Positions 33,599 to 43,397 of a stretch of DNA of 64,000 nt are shown piece by piece. The stretch is from Agarivorans sp. TSD2052. GTDB taxonomy: Bacteria; Pseudomonadota; Gammaproteobacteria; Enterobacterales; Celerinatantimonadaceae. Position 1 is the stretch's first letter. Each line of letters opens with the position of its first letter. Below the pieces are notes generated by a model. The model worked only from the letters and a program-made list of their open reading frames with translations, did not search any database and was not told the DNA's origin. A program made the translations under genes and the position numbers. Where the stretch lies: NCBI RefSeq assembly GCF_023238625.1, contig NZ_CP096670.1, positions 1,663,501-1,727,500 on the forward strand, read 5' to 3'.

Positions 33599-34627
33599 CT
33601 ACACGAGTATCTTTGACTCAATAGTCTCTCTTATTAGAGTGCTTTCCTCGTCAGTGAAATCTAGATTTTCGATAGATGACACATTTTCTCTAAGTTGTGT
33701 GGCTGAGCTGGCACCAATGAGCACCGATGTCACTCGGTGATCATTTAATAACCAAGCTAATGACATTTGCGCTAATGTTTGCCCTCTGGCTTTGGCGATA
33801 GTAGCGAGCTTATTTATTTGTGGTAAGTGTGCGATAACTTGCTGCTCTTGGAGGTAAGATTTATCATTGTTTGCTCTAGAGTCCTTAGGGATACCATTAA
33901 GGTACTTATTGGTGAGCATGCCTTGAGCCAGCGGAGAGAAGGCTATCATTCCGATGCTTTTGTTACTGAGTAGATCCAGCAAGCCATCTTCAACGCTACG
34001 TTCAAACATCGAATATTTAGACTGATTAATGACAAAGGGAGTACCAAGCTGCTTGAATAGCGTTAGGGCTGCGTTGGTTTGTTCGGCGTTATAGTTAGAC
34101 AGCCCGACATACAAGGCCTTGCCTTGTTTCACCAGTAAGTCTAAAGCGTAAACGGTTTCTTCTATTGGCGTTTGGGGATCAGGGCGGTGATGATAAAACA
34201 GATCAACGTATTCTAGATTCATTCGTTTTAAAGATTGGTCGATGCTGGAACACAAGTACTTACGAGAGCCGCCGTTACCGTAGGGCCCTGGCCACATATC
34301 ATAGCCAGCTTTAGTCGATATAAATAATTCGTCGCGATATGGGCGTAAATCTGCATCGAGTATTCGACCTAAGGTTTCTTCAGCGGACCCATAGGGAGGG
34401 CCATAATTATTTGCTAGGTCAAAATGGGTGATCCCTAAATCAAAGGCGGCTCTTAGAATGTTTCTGGCGTTGCCGAAGCTGTCAAACTGACCAAAATTGT
34501 GCCAAAGCCCCAAAGAAAATGCCGGTAGTAAAATGCCACTATTTCCGCACTTTCGATATGGCATTGACTCATACCGCGCAACATCCGCAACATAGGGCGT
34601 GAATGGCGCATGATCATTTATCTTCAT
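33599..34627 (-). CDS. Aldo/keto reductase, YghZ/GPR type
   Basis: A 342-residue NADPH-dependent (beta/alpha)8-barrel enzyme. It has MPYRKCGNSGILLPAFSLGLW at the start of the barrel, FDLANNYGPPYGSAE (catalytic Asp and Tyr), STKAGYDMWPGPYG (Lys) and FYHHRPDP (His). GSRKYLCSSIDQSLKRMNLE is characteristic of the YghZ (glyceraldehyde 3-phosphate reductase) branch. It reduces small aldehydes such as L-glyceraldehyde 3-phosphate and methylglyoxal. It is first on the chromosome side of the island and next to a sugar importer, so a role in that sugar's metabolism is possible. Confidence 0.88.
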   Translation of the reverse strand: MKINDHAPFTPYVADVARYESMPYRKCGNSGILLPAFSLGLWHNFGQFDSFGNARNILRAAFDLGITHFDLANNYGPPYGSAEETLGRILDADLRPYRDELFISTKAGYDMWPGPYGNGGSRKYLCSSIDQSLKRMNLEYVDLFYHHRPDPQTPIEETVYALDLLVKQGKALYVGLSNYNAEQTNAALTLFKQLGTPFVINQSKYSMFERSVEDGLLDLLSNKSIGMIAFSPLAQGMLTNKYLNGIPKDSRANNDKSYLQEQQVIAHLPQINKLATIAKARGQTLAQMSLAWLLNDHRVTSVLIGASSATQLRENVSSIENLDFTDEESTLIRETIESKILV

Positions 34628-34753
34628 GTTTGAAACCTTTCTATTAGATTGTAAAAAACAAAATGATGAATAGCTTTTACTTATGGATTCACTGCTTTAG
34701 AGAACATAAAGAATCAACATGTCTGTATCGCGAGTTTATTATTAAATTTGAAC

Positions 34754-35986
34754 TTAATTACCCAGTCCTAAATGTCTATTTTTGTATTCTGTTGGGGTTA
34801 ATTTGAATTCTTTCTTAAATAAGGTGTAGAAATAGTGGGTAGAAGGGTATCCCGCTAGGGTGGCTATTTCATCGATGCTTAAGCTATCTTCTTCTAGTAA
34901 CATATCCACAGCACTATCTAATTTGGATTGAAATATTTCTGTATGAATAGAATGGCCGAGACTTTCTTTAAATTTTGATTCTAGCTGTGTTCTTGAGCAT
35001 CCTTCGTATTCAACCACATCTTGGACCTTTATACCTTTGGCAAAGTTGTTACGTATAAAATGTAAAGCCCTGATAACGGTAGGTTCGACCACTGAACGGA
35101 AGTCGGTGCTGGTTCCCTCGACAATCAACTCAGGATTAGAGAAGGTGACCTTTTCGATAGGTTGATTATCGATATATTTTGCCAATTTTTCTGTTACAAG
35201 CTGACCCAAGGAATAATAATTGGGGTCAACAACAGATAGAGTGGTTAAGCTAAAGTAGTCAGTTGGTCTTATGTCTCCAATACTCACTATTGATATTTCA
35301 TCAGGAACAATTATTTTTTGTTCTTCACATACGCTAATGAGTGTCCGAGCTCGCGCATCACTAGTGACAATAATGCCGCATGGTTTACTTAAGCCATGAA
35401 CCCAGTGTGACAAGCTATGGTATTCTTTTATCCATGATGAGAAACTGGCTTGATAGCCTTGGTAAAGAATGGGGTTCTTTTTACGCTTAGATTGCAGTTT
35501 AAAGTAGGTTTCCGTTCTGGTTTTTTGCCAAGGATTACTATCGTCATCATGTAGGCTGTAGAAGCCTATATTATCTAGGCCTTTGGCCACCAAAAAATCA
35601 TGGGCCAGCGAGATCATCATTTCATTGTTTAAACAAACAACAGGGTGCTTATGGTCTTCCTTTATTTGATCTGTGCCACTCAATATTCCCACAACGGGTA
35701 TGTTTAGAGGTTCAAGTAATTTGTGAATATGCGGCTGGCTATAGTCAGCAATAATGCCATCAAACCACAGTTCAATATCATCTGTTTTTTTATATTTTAG
35801 CTCTTGGCTCAACACAATTGACCAGTTTATATCATGGTGTTTCACATAATCACTGATACCTCGCATCACTTCAGAGTGAGCCGATAGTTTTGGGTTTAGC
35901 AAAATAGCGATTCTCAGCGGCTTATTTAAAAGCCGCTGAGTATCTATTTTGAAATACCTCGTTTTCTTATTCAATGCATTGCGCAT
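34754..35986 (-). CDS. XylR-type AraC-family regulator with periplasmic-binding-like domain
   Basis: A 410-residue protein. Residues ~25-285 form a LacI/periplasmic-binding-like sensor (IAILLNPKLSAHSEVMRGI... CGIIVTSDARARTLISVC), and the C-terminal ~100 residues are an AraC double HTH (VQDVVEYEGCSRTQLESKFKE, then SIDEIATLAGYPSTHYFYTLF). This is the XylR architecture. The gene starts 2 bp after the last permease gene and is co-transcribed with the importer, so it probably responds to the transported sugar and controls this operon. Confidence 0.85.
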   Translation of the reverse strand: MRNALNKKTRYFKIDTQRLLNKPLRIAILLNPKLSAHSEVMRGISDYVKHHDINWSIVLSQELKYKKTDDIELWFDGIIADYSQPHIHKLLEPLNIPVVGILSGTDQIKEDHKHPVVCLNNEMMISLAHDFLVAKGLDNIGFYSLHDDDSNPWQKTRTETYFKLQSKRKKNPILYQGYQASFSSWIKEYHSLSHWVHGLSKPCGIIVTSDARARTLISVCEEQKIIVPDEISIVSIGDIRPTDYFSLTTLSVVDPNYYSLGQLVTEKLAKYIDNQPIEKVTFSNPELIVEGTSTDFRSVVEPTVIRALHFIRNNFAKGIKVQDVVEYEGCSRTQLESKFKESLGHSIHTEIFQSKLDSAVDMLLEEDSLSIDEIATLAGYPSTHYFYTLFKKEFKLTPTEYKNRHLGLGN

Positions 35987-35988
35987 AA

Positions 35989-36990
35989 CTAGTTGTGAGC
36001 ATCACTGAGTTTTCGATGTTTTAATTTTTCTAAAAAGCGCAACATTCGCGCCGAAGAAAGCAGTCTTTGCATGGCGATAAATACAAATAAAAGTAAGCCA
36101 ATAAATATCTTGGTCCACCAACTATTTAGTGTTCCATCAAATGAAATGATGGTCTGTATTACACCCTGAATGAGCACGCCAAAGAGTGTTCCAGCGACAA
36201 AGCCCACTCCTCCTGTTAGTAAAGTACCACCGATTACTACAGAGGCAATCGCATCAAGTTCAAGCCCCATTGCTGCAAGTGAGTAACCACTAAACGTATA
36301 GAAAGAGAATACAATCCCACCAAGGGCGGCAAATAGGCTGTTTAATGCATAAATATTAATGATTGTTTTCGCTACCGGAACACCGAGTAATCGAGCCGAT
36401 TGTTCGTTGCCGCCAATCGCATAGATATTACGTCCAAATCGAGTGTAATGAGCGATATAGATAGCAACAGCCAATACAACAAACATGATTAAAGAGCTGA
36501 CCGTTAAGTTTCCTCCACCGATAATCGGTATCGAGAAATCAGCAATCGAATCATAGAATTCATGAGTGATTGGAATTGACTCAATACTAATGACAAACGA
36601 TAAGCCGCGCAGAAAAAACATACCCGCTAATGTAACGATAAATGGTGGCAATTTATAGCGCTCAATAAGTAAGCCCATAAAGCCACCAAATAGCCAAGCC
36701 AACATTAAAATTATGGTAAACGCGATAATAGGATGGACGTTGTAATGCTCGATAAGCACCGCAACCGATACGCCAACACAAGCGATCATAGAGCCGACAG
36801 ACAGGTCAATGCCACCCGACAAAATAACAAATGTCATGCCAATGGCCGTAATCACTAGAAACGCATTGTCGGTAAATAAGTTGGTGAAAACTCTCATGCT
36901 AAAAAAGTTGTCGAACTGTATAGAGCCCAAACTGTATAAGGATATAAATACAACAATAGTCGCCATTAAGGGCATATATTTAATATTCAT
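35989..36990 (-). CDS. yjfF: Sugar ABC transporter permease, YjfF type
   Basis: A 333-residue inner-membrane permease of the BPD_transp_2 (ribose/galactofuranose) family with about nine helices. Hallmark GGIDLSVGSM, LPPFIVTLAGMFFLRG and GLELDAIASVVIGGTLLTGG are present. It pairs with the YtfT-like permease to form the channel. It overlaps the ytfT-like stop by 4 bp. Confidence 0.87.
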   Translation of the reverse strand: MNIKYMPLMATIVVFISLYSLGSIQFDNFFSMRVFTNLFTDNAFLVITAIGMTFVILSGGIDLSVGSMIACVGVSVAVLIEHYNVHPIIAFTIILMLAWLFGGFMGLLIERYKLPPFIVTLAGMFFLRGLSFVISIESIPITHEFYDSIADFSIPIIGGGNLTVSSLIMFVVLAVAIYIAHYTRFGRNIYAIGGNEQSARLLGVPVAKTIINIYALNSLFAALGGIVFSFYTFSGYSLAAMGLELDAIASVVIGGTLLTGGVGFVAGTLFGVLIQGVIQTIISFDGTLNSWWTKIFIGLLLFVFIAMQRLLSSARMLRFLEKLKHRKLSDAHN

Positions 36991-38039
36991 TTGCCAGCTT
37001 CCTTTTGGTATAACTTGCCAAATCCATTTAGCTCTTTGCGGAATTGCGGAGACATTATTAGCATGACTAGAATAACAACCCCCGCTTTCACAATGTGAGT
37101 AAATTGCACAGGTAAACCACTGGTTAAAATGGTGGTGGTCATGGTTTGTAGGATTAACACACCCACTAATGTGGGGCCTATGTAGTAACGACCGCCAGCG
37201 AGTGCTGTACCGCCAACCACTACTGCAAGAATGGCGTCTAGCTCAGACCATAAACCCGCGTTATTGGCATCGGCGCCTTGAATGTCACTGGTTAGTATCA
37301 TCCCTGCTAATCCAGCACATAAACCACTAAATACGTAAACGAGTACCTTTATTTGAGGCTCTCTAATGCCTGCAAAGTAGCTGGCCGTTGGATTAGCACC
37401 AATGGATGAAATAAATAGACCTAAAGCGGTTTTTTTCAATACGAGAAAGGTCAGTGAGTAAGTGATAATCACCAATATGATCGAAAATGGTAAACCGAAT
37501 AAATTGCCCCCGCCAATGAATTCGAAACCCTCATGATTAAAGGTAAGGATTTGACCACCGGTAATTAGCTGGGCTATTCCTCGTCCTGCTACCATTAGTA
37601 TTAACGTTGCAATGATCGGTTGAATACCCAAGAGGCTTACCAACACGCCATTCCATAGGCCTGCTATTAGGGCGACTGAGATACCCGCTATGATAATGAT
37701 AGGCGTCGATGTAATTATGTCGTTTTGTATCAAATAGGCACAAACAGCTCCTGAGATTGCGACCACTGCGCCGACCGATAAATCAATCCCTCCGGTTGCT
37801 ATCACTAGGGTCATGCCTAAGGCTAACAACGCAATGGGGGCCGCTCGGTTCAGTATGTCAATAATACTGCCAAATAGACGGCCGTTTTTGATTTCAATAT
37901 GAAAAAATGAAGGGTCATTAACTAAATTGAACAGTAATAAAAGTGCTAGCGCAAACAGCGGCCAAAATAACTTATTATTCATCATGCTGGTTAATTTTAT
38001 CTTCACCACTTCACTATGGTTTATGGTTAACTCTTTCAT
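36987..38039 (-). CDS. ytfT: Sugar ABC transporter permease, YtfT type
   Basis: A 350-residue multi-helix permease. TGGIDLSVGAVVAISGAV and SELDAILAVVVGGTALAGG are the family signatures. It overlaps both neighbours by 4 bp, consistent with translational coupling within the operon. Similar in length and order to the galactofuranose importer. Confidence 0.87.
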   Translation of the reverse strand: MKELTINHSEVVKIKLTSMMNNKLFWPLFALALLLLFNLVNDPSFFHIEIKNGRLFGSIIDILNRAAPIALLALGMTLVIATGGIDLSVGAVVAISGAVCAYLIQNDIITSTPIIIIAGISVALIAGLWNGVLVSLLGIQPIIATLILMVAGRGIAQLITGGQILTFNHEGFEFIGGGNLFGLPFSIILVIITYSLTFLVLKKTALGLFISSIGANPTASYFAGIREPQIKVLVYVFSGLCAGLAGMILTSDIQGADANNAGLWSELDAILAVVVGGTALAGGRYYIGPTLVGVLILQTMTTTILTSGLPVQFTHIVKAGVVILVMLIMSPQFRKELNGFGKLYQKEAGK

Positions 38040-39544
38040 GATGCCTCCTGAGCTATTTTCGCCATCAAATTCTGCGTAGAAATTTCATCACCAATCAGCT
38101 CGCCAATCATATTGTGGTCTTTTAATACGGCAATACGGTCACTAAATTCAACTATCTCATCTAGTTCTGATGAAATGACCATCAAGGCCATACCTTGCTG
38201 ACAAAGCCCATCGATAATTTGTAAGATTTCAGCCTTGGCTCCAACATCAATACCGCGCGTTGGTTCATCTAAAATTAGTAACGATGGTCCAGATGCCAGC
38301 CATCGCGCAAGAATAACTTTTTGTTGGTTACCGCCACTTAATTCTTTGACGGGTTTATTGATGTCTGATGTCACGATGTTTAGCGATCGGATAAACCGTT
38401 TGGCTATTTCGTTTTGCTCTTTCGTTCCGATCATGTTGAACCAGCCTTGCTTGGCTTGTAACGCCAGAACCATATTTTCAATGACCGATAGCTCGCCAAT
38501 AATTCCTTCAATCTTTCTATCTTCTGGGCAAAATGCTAATCCTTCTTGAATAGCATCATGTGGACTATTAAATGTTTGACGGTTCCCATTGATTTCAATT
38601 GAGCCTTGCTCGGGCTTTTCAATGCCAAATAATAGTTTTGCTAATTCAGTGCGACCTGCACCTAATAGGCCTCCTAGCCCAAGTGTCTGCCCCTGGAAAA
38701 TATTCACATCACATGGATTAATCATGCCTTTTCGACCAATATTGGTGGCAGATAAAAAGGGTTTAGCACCTGCTTTAAGTTGGTGTTGAACTTTTTTGTT
38801 GGCGTCTTTGTTTTGCAGATGTTTACCGAGCATTAAATTAATGAGTTCAAGTTGTGGTAGCTCGCTAACATCATGTCTAGCGACATATTGCCCATTTCTT
38901 AAAACAGTTATTTTGTCACAAATATCGTATACCTGATCCAGAAAATGGGTGACAAAAATAATGCCAATTCCTTGATTTTTTAGCTTACGCATCAGGTTAA
39001 AAAGTTGGTCTACTTCTTTATTATCTAGGCTCGCCGTCGGCTCATCCAAAATGAGTATTTTGGCTGACATATCAACGCCCCTAGCAATCGCTATCATTTG
39101 TTGAATGGCAATAGAGTATTCACTAAGAGTGCCTGTGACATCTATTTTTACATCCATACTCGACAGTAATTTTTTTGCATTTTTATTCATCGCCGACCAA
39201 TCAATGCGGCCATGTTTATAGGGCTGTCGACCAAGGTAAATATTTTCAGCCACGGTAAGGGTTGGAATAAGGTTTACTTCTTGGTGTACGGTACTAATTC
39301 CCTTTTTTTGAATATCTTCAGCAGACAACTGGCTAATGCTTTCTCCTGCTAAGTTAATCGAACCGGAATCAATAGAATACACTCCAGTAATGCATTTTAT
39401 TAATGTGGACTTACCAGCGCCGTTTCCACCAAGAAGGGCCATGATTTCACCTTCTTGAAGTTCAAACTGAACTTGACTAAGAGCTTTGACTCCTGGAAAA
39501 GTTTTGTTTAATTGGTTCACTGTAAGTATAGGTTTAGGCTTCAT
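38036..39544 (-). CDS. ytfR: Sugar ABC transporter ATPase, YtfR type (two ATPase domains)
   Basis: A 502-residue fused double ATP-binding cassette. The first domain has GGNGAGKSTL and LILDEPTASLD. The second has a degenerate Walker A (LLGAGRTEL), the signature ELSGGNQQKVILARWLA and LILDEPTRGIDVG. This asymmetry is usual for RbsA/MglA/YtfR proteins. It powers uptake through YtfT/YjfF. Confidence 0.9.
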   Translation of the reverse strand: MKPKPILTVNQLNKTFPGVKALSQVQFELQEGEIMALLGGNGAGKSTLIKCITGVYSIDSGSINLAGESISQLSAEDIQKKGISTVHQEVNLIPTLTVAENIYLGRQPYKHGRIDWSAMNKNAKKLLSSMDVKIDVTGTLSEYSIAIQQMIAIARGVDMSAKILILDEPTASLDNKEVDQLFNLMRKLKNQGIGIIFVTHFLDQVYDICDKITVLRNGQYVARHDVSELPQLELINLMLGKHLQNKDANKKVQHQLKAGAKPFLSATNIGRKGMINPCDVNIFQGQTLGLGGLLGAGRTELAKLLFGIEKPEQGSIEINGNRQTFNSPHDAIQEGLAFCPEDRKIEGIIGELSVIENMVLALQAKQGWFNMIGTKEQNEIAKRFIRSLNIVTSDINKPVKELSGGNQQKVILARWLASGPSLLILDEPTRGIDVGAKAEILQIIDGLCQQGMALMVISSELDEIVEFSDRIAVLKDHNMIGELIGDEISTQNLMAKIAQEAS

Positions 39545-39592
39545 CTCAATGACCTTTATCTATTTTAAATGGATAACTTCAAAAGTCTTAAG

Positions 39593-39628
39593 GTTTCCCG
39601 CCAAGGACTACTATCCTTGAGGGGAAAC
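39593..39628 (-). promoter_or_regulatory. Large intergenic stem-loop between ytfQ and ytfR
   Basis: GTTTCCCCTCAAGGA pairs with TCCTTG..GGGAAAC across a short loop; no T-run on the coding strand. Such a structure after a binding-protein gene usually protects its mRNA or attenuates readthrough, raising YtfQ above the membrane parts. Confidence 0.6.
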
Positions 39629-39638
39629 GGGTGGCCAA

Positions 39639-40577
39639 TTAGAATTTGCGGCTGTCGATCATAGCTGCGGCATCTTTTTGGAGGTTGATTTTGTCTTTTT
39701 GAACAATCCACTTGTCTACTGTTTCACCTTTTAGCGCGCTTTCAAGTGCATCAAAAGCAAGGGGGCCAAGTAGAGGGTTACAATCAACCGTGGCATTTAG
39801 GTCTCCATCTACCATTGCTTGAAACGCTGCCTTAACGCCATCAATGGATACAACAAGAATGTCTTTACCTGGTGTTAAACCGTATTCTTTAATTGCCTGT
39901 ATTGCGCCTAGAGCCATATCGTCATTGTGAGCATAAACGGCATCTATTTGGTCACCTTGGGCTTTTAAAAAGGCTTCCATAACTTCCTTGCCTTTAGTAC
40001 GAGTCCATTCGCCGGTTTGAGAGGCGGTAATCGTCATACCAGGGAACTGGTCTACTATTGCGCTAAAACCCGCTTTGCGGTCAATAGCTGGAGCCGCGCC
40101 AGGGCCACCTTGAAGCTCTACGATATTGGCGTAGCCATGTGTTTCTTGCGCTAACCAAGAACCTGCTAATTTCCCTTCAAAAATAAAATCAGACGCTACT
40201 TTGGTGAGATAGAGATCGTTGTCTTTTACTTTGATACCTCGGTCAACCAATACAACTGGAATATCCGCTGCTTTGGCTTCTTTTAGCACTCGTTCCCAAC
40301 CGGTTTCTACTACAGGAGCCAACACAATACCGTCAACGCCCTGTGCGATGAATGAGCGAATGGCTTTAATTTGATTCTCTTGTTTTTGTTGTGCATCTGA
40401 AAATTTCAAGGTGTAACCACGTTCGGCAGCTTCTGCTTTGACTGACTCAGTTTCGGCGCTGCGCCACGCACTTTCAGCACCAATTTGCGAAAAGCCAATC
40501 GTTAGTTGCGCAAATGCTGGGCTAGAAAGAAGGCTAGCGGCCATGGCTACAGAGGTAAGAAGTTTACTAAGTTTCAT
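39639..40577 (-). CDS. ytfQ: Periplasmic sugar-binding protein, YtfQ type
   Basis: A 312-residue protein with signal peptide (MKLSKLLTSVAMAASLLSSP..AFA). The mature protein begins LTIGFSQIGAESAWRSAETE and carries DAQQKQENQIKAIRSFIAQG, GIVLAPVVETGWE, YAHNDDMALGAIQAIKEYG and ILVVSIDGV. All align closely with E. coli YtfQ, the galactofuranose-binding protein. First gene of the operon. Confidence 0.92.
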   Translation of the reverse strand: MKLSKLLTSVAMAASLLSSPAFAQLTIGFSQIGAESAWRSAETESVKAEAAERGYTLKFSDAQQKQENQIKAIRSFIAQGVDGIVLAPVVETGWERVLKEAKAADIPVVLVDRGIKVKDNDLYLTKVASDFIFEGKLAGSWLAQETHGYANIVELQGGPGAAPAIDRKAGFSAIVDQFPGMTITASQTGEWTRTKGKEVMEAFLKAQGDQIDAVYAHNDDMALGAIQAIKEYGLTPGKDILVVSIDGVKAAFQAMVDGDLNATVDCNPLLGPLAFDALESALKGETVDKWIVQKDKINLQKDAAAMIDSRKF

Positions 40578-41007
40578 GTTATTCCCTTTACATTTTAGTT
40601 TATTGCTTATTGAGCGATATCGATTGTATGGAAGCTAACTAATCAATAAAACTGCGTAATTTTTCAAACTAGGTTAGGTATTTAGTAACTTCTGCTATCT
40701 ATGATAAAGCTCACATATTTAACATGTATTTAACGATTGAGCGCTGGTCTACTTTATAAAGAAATGCCCTTGGAATGTCGGTTTGAAATATTTAAATGAG
40801 ACAGTGGTCGAATTAATAGTTTATTAGTTGAAGATGGTTGCAGCGATAATTAAAAATAACGGGCTCATGATTTATAAGGTATTAATACCTTACCTTGGGA
40901 AAGATTGAAGGAAATAGTTACAAGCAAGCCATTAAAGGGAAGGGCGGTAATCACTAGTTTGTTTAAGCTTGCTACTAACTAGTTATCACCGCATAAAATG
41001 TGTAGGG
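40578..41007. other. Intergenic region upstream of ytfQ and downstream of flgT
   Basis: Holds the importer promoter and probably the XylR-type operator; no operator half-sites can be assigned. A long imperfect inverted repeat (GGTAATCACTAGTT / AACTAGTTATCACC, about 40946-40990) lies beyond the flgT stop and may end that transcript, but lacks a T-run. Confidence 0.4.
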
Positions 41008-42150
41008 CTATCGTTTACTGACTAGATCTCCTAGTTGAATGTTTGCTGTCATGGTTGGGTCGACCGCTACTACGATGGCACTTTCCTGATAAACCTGTTC
41101 GATTCTTACCATGCTGCCAGCGAGTTGCTGCTCTTGTCGAGGTACATCCCAACTCCCCCAGTGATAGTTTTGATGGATTAACTCTAGCAGCATACCAGTA
41201 TTTAATTGGTTGGCTTGGCCCAAGTTAATTTGCCAGCGATCGGGCCCGAGTACTTTCACCACGCTGCCTTGTAAAGGTTGGCATGCTAGCAATGCATCTA
41301 CTTCAGAAATCACCTGTTGCAAAGTGCTACTAACCGTTTGCCCATAAGACGATAACCAAAACTCGGCAGAGTGCGGTGAAATGATGGTTCGTGCATCGAA
41401 CTCCCAAGGGGCATGAACTGAGAATCGCTTGTTATAAATCTCTTCCAAATCAATCGCATTATATACACGTGCATTGACGACAAAATAGCGGTTGGGATAG
41501 CTGAAATTAAATAGCTTGGGTTTGTGCTCTTGGTCTAGCGAAATGTTTTCAAGTTCTAAACCCAGTAAATATTGCGCCCCGTAGCGGTCGGCAACATCTT
41601 TAATGCCTTTAAAGTTATGCTCGCCGGGTTTGTAGTAATTAAGTGGTAATTTAGGCGGGTGCTTCACATTGAATTGGCGACCGACTTCTCTGGCAATATC
41701 GTAAGCACGTTGCTCTACAGCCGGCGAAATTTCATGTAATTGGCCCACTCTTACTTGGTGTTGCTGCTTTAGAAATGGCGGCAATAGCAACATGTTTTTA
41801 CTGTAGCCACTGGCTTTACATTGGGTAGCCGCGGGAAAGACATCTGCCTGTAAAACCACATAGTATTGCTGCCCAAGGTTTCCTTCATCTAGCACTTTGA
41901 TGTTGTGTAAGGAGCCTTTAGATACCACCTCTATCTGATCTAGGGTGAGTTGACCGCCAGATACTTGGCTAATACTAGTCACCGATGCGCCAGCATAAAG
42001 TAATAGCTGCTTAACGGCTTCTTGGGTTGCGGTGCTGCGGGCTTGGTCAAGATCCTGGTTAACGATGGTCGCTTGACCTTTCGCTTCATACCAGACTGCT
42101 TGGGCTGACACGCTGAGCAACAAACCAATGAGTAAAATAAGTTGTTTCAT
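41008..42150 (-). CDS. flgT: Flagellar H-ring protein FlgT
   Basis: A 380-residue periplasmic protein with signal peptide (MKQLILLIGLLLSVSAQA) cleaved before VWYEAKGQA. The FlgT N-domain (DQARSTATQEAVKQLLLYAGA), middle domain and C-domain (VVKVLGPDRWQINLGQANQL) are all present. FlgT builds the H ring around the L/P rings and supports the sodium-motor stator T ring in Vibrio. It is divergent from the flgO-flgP unit. Confidence 0.9.
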   Translation of the reverse strand: MKQLILLIGLLLSVSAQAVWYEAKGQATIVNQDLDQARSTATQEAVKQLLLYAGASVTSISQVSGGQLTLDQIEVVSKGSLHNIKVLDEGNLGQQYYVVLQADVFPAATQCKASGYSKNMLLLPPFLKQQHQVRVGQLHEISPAVEQRAYDIAREVGRQFNVKHPPKLPLNYYKPGEHNFKGIKDVADRYGAQYLLGLELENISLDQEHKPKLFNFSYPNRYFVVNARVYNAIDLEEIYNKRFSVHAPWEFDARTIISPHSAEFWLSSYGQTVSSTLQQVISEVDALLACQPLQGSVVKVLGPDRWQINLGQANQLNTGMLLELIHQNYHWGSWDVPRQEQQLAGSMVRIEQVYQESAIVVAVDPTMTANIQLGDLVSKR

Positions 42151-42212
42151 AAGTCCCTCCTAGTCCTAACTAAGCAATAACTGTACCCAAGTCTAGGTGT
42201 TATTTTTTTGAC

Positions 42213-42228
42213 TGGAATGCTTTTTGCT
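42213..42228 (+). promoter_or_regulatory. Sigma-54-like promoter upstream of the flgO-like/flgP genes
   Basis: TGGAATGCTTTTTGCT: GG and GC are exactly ten bases apart, with TTGCT at -12. The -24 box departs from TGGCAC at two positions. About 70 bp ahead of the first gene. Confidence 0.5.
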
Positions 42229-42297
42229 TCATGGAACACATATTGCTTGGCTATTACTGTGAAATAGCCATAGTGAACGAGTAGGAAGGGGAGTTAT

Positions 42298-42882
42298 ATG
42301 CGTTATTCGATATGGCTTGTAGTGCTAATGATACTACAAGGATGTAATACCAGTTTACATCACGTTTCAAATTATCCATATGTTGAGCCTAGAGAGCAGC
42401 AAGATCAAGCTCTGTACGCATACGTTGATAATCTGTCTAAACAACTGACGGATGATATTGAGCTGAGTGCCTCTGATTCTGTGGCCATAAGTACAGTGGT
42501 GGATTTAGATAACTTACAATCCAGCGATAGTTTTGGGCGGCAAGTGGCAGAGGCAATGTTTGCCGCTTTATCCAATGAAGGCATAAATACGATTGAACCT
42601 CGCTTAACTGGCCGTTTTCAGATGGACCCTGGATTTGGCGAATTTTCTTTATCTCGAGATGCAGAGTTATTGCGCGAACAAATGCAGATAACTTATGTGG
42701 TCGTGGGGAGTTTTCAGCGAACCGGTTCAGGCAGACATGTCAATTTACGTTTAGTTGAGCTGGCTAATCAAGCGGTGGTATCTGCGGCCTATCAGTTTTT
42801 TCCAAATAGTGCAGGAGCCACCTCTCCTCGAGTCACTAGTGTTAATGGGAGCTTGCAGCGTCATGAACAAACTGTACTTTAG
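42298..42882 (+). CDS. FlgO-domain outer-membrane lipoprotein (copy 1)
   Basis: A 194-residue protein with a lipoprotein signal ending LQGC. The FlgO core is clear: VAISTVVDLDNLQSSDSFGRQ, then the FSLSRDAELLREQMQITYVVVGSF segment. FlgO is needed for full polar-flagellum stability in V. cholerae. A second FlgO-domain gene lies two genes downstream, so which copy is the true orthologue is unclear. Its end overlaps flgP by 20 bp. Confidence 0.8.
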   Translation: MRYSIWLVVLMILQGCNTSLHHVSNYPYVEPREQQDQALYAYVDNLSKQLTDDIELSASDSVAISTVVDLDNLQSSDSFGRQVAEAMFAALSNEGINTIEPRLTGRFQMDPGFGEFSLSRDAELLREQMQITYVVVGSFQRTGSGRHVNLRLVELANQAVVSAAYQFFPNSAGATSPRVTSVNGSLQRHEQTVL

Positions 42883-43339
42883 AACTTGGTTTTTAAGCCT
42901 TTCAGTATTGCTGCTGTTGGCATGTACGCCGACCACTCAAGTAAAACAAGTTGAGTGGACTTACCAACCACCGGGTGATTTTACGGTGGTGAATGCGGTT
43001 GGTTACGCTCCAATTAGCCAGCAGCGCGGTGCTGATAATTCAGCCAAGCAACTTCGCGCCATGAAAGCGTCAAAGCTTGATGCTTACCGTGAGCTATCAG
43101 AACAAGTGTATGGCCAACATATCGACAGCACCGCCACCATTAGTGACATGGTATTGGGTAACGAGCGTTTAGCGGCTTCTGTAGCCGGGGTTATTCGTGG
43201 GGCTAAAGTGGTTAATGCTTATGCAGTTGACGATGTGTATGTCACTGAGTTGCAGTTGGATTTTAGAGAAGTGTATAGAGTGACGATGTCTATGGCGCCC
43301 ACTCGCCATTTAGATAGTCAAAAAACCGTACAGTTTTAA
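42863..43339 (+). CDS. flgP: Flagellar outer-membrane lipoprotein FlgP
   Basis: A 158-residue protein. ATG 42863 gives MNKLYFRTWFLSLSVLLLLAC, a lipoprotein signal. The frame continues upstream without a better start. The FlgP/LPP20 core reads VNAVGYAPISQQRG and AMKASKLDAYRELSEQVYG, ending VYVTELQLDFREVYRVT. FlgP forms the outer-membrane ring of polar flagella and is essential for motility in several genera. Confidence 0.87.
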   Translation: MNKLYFRTWFLSLSVLLLLACTPTTQVKQVEWTYQPPGDFTVVNAVGYAPISQQRGADNSAKQLRAMKASKLDAYRELSEQVYGQHIDSTATISDMVLGNERLAASVAGVIRGAKVVNAYAVDDVYVTELQLDFREVYRVTMSMAPTRHLDSQKTVQF

Positions 43340-43397
43340 TAAAGCTTTAACCTTTCATGCCGATACCTTAAAGGTAATAGACGATTAAGGACGTAAC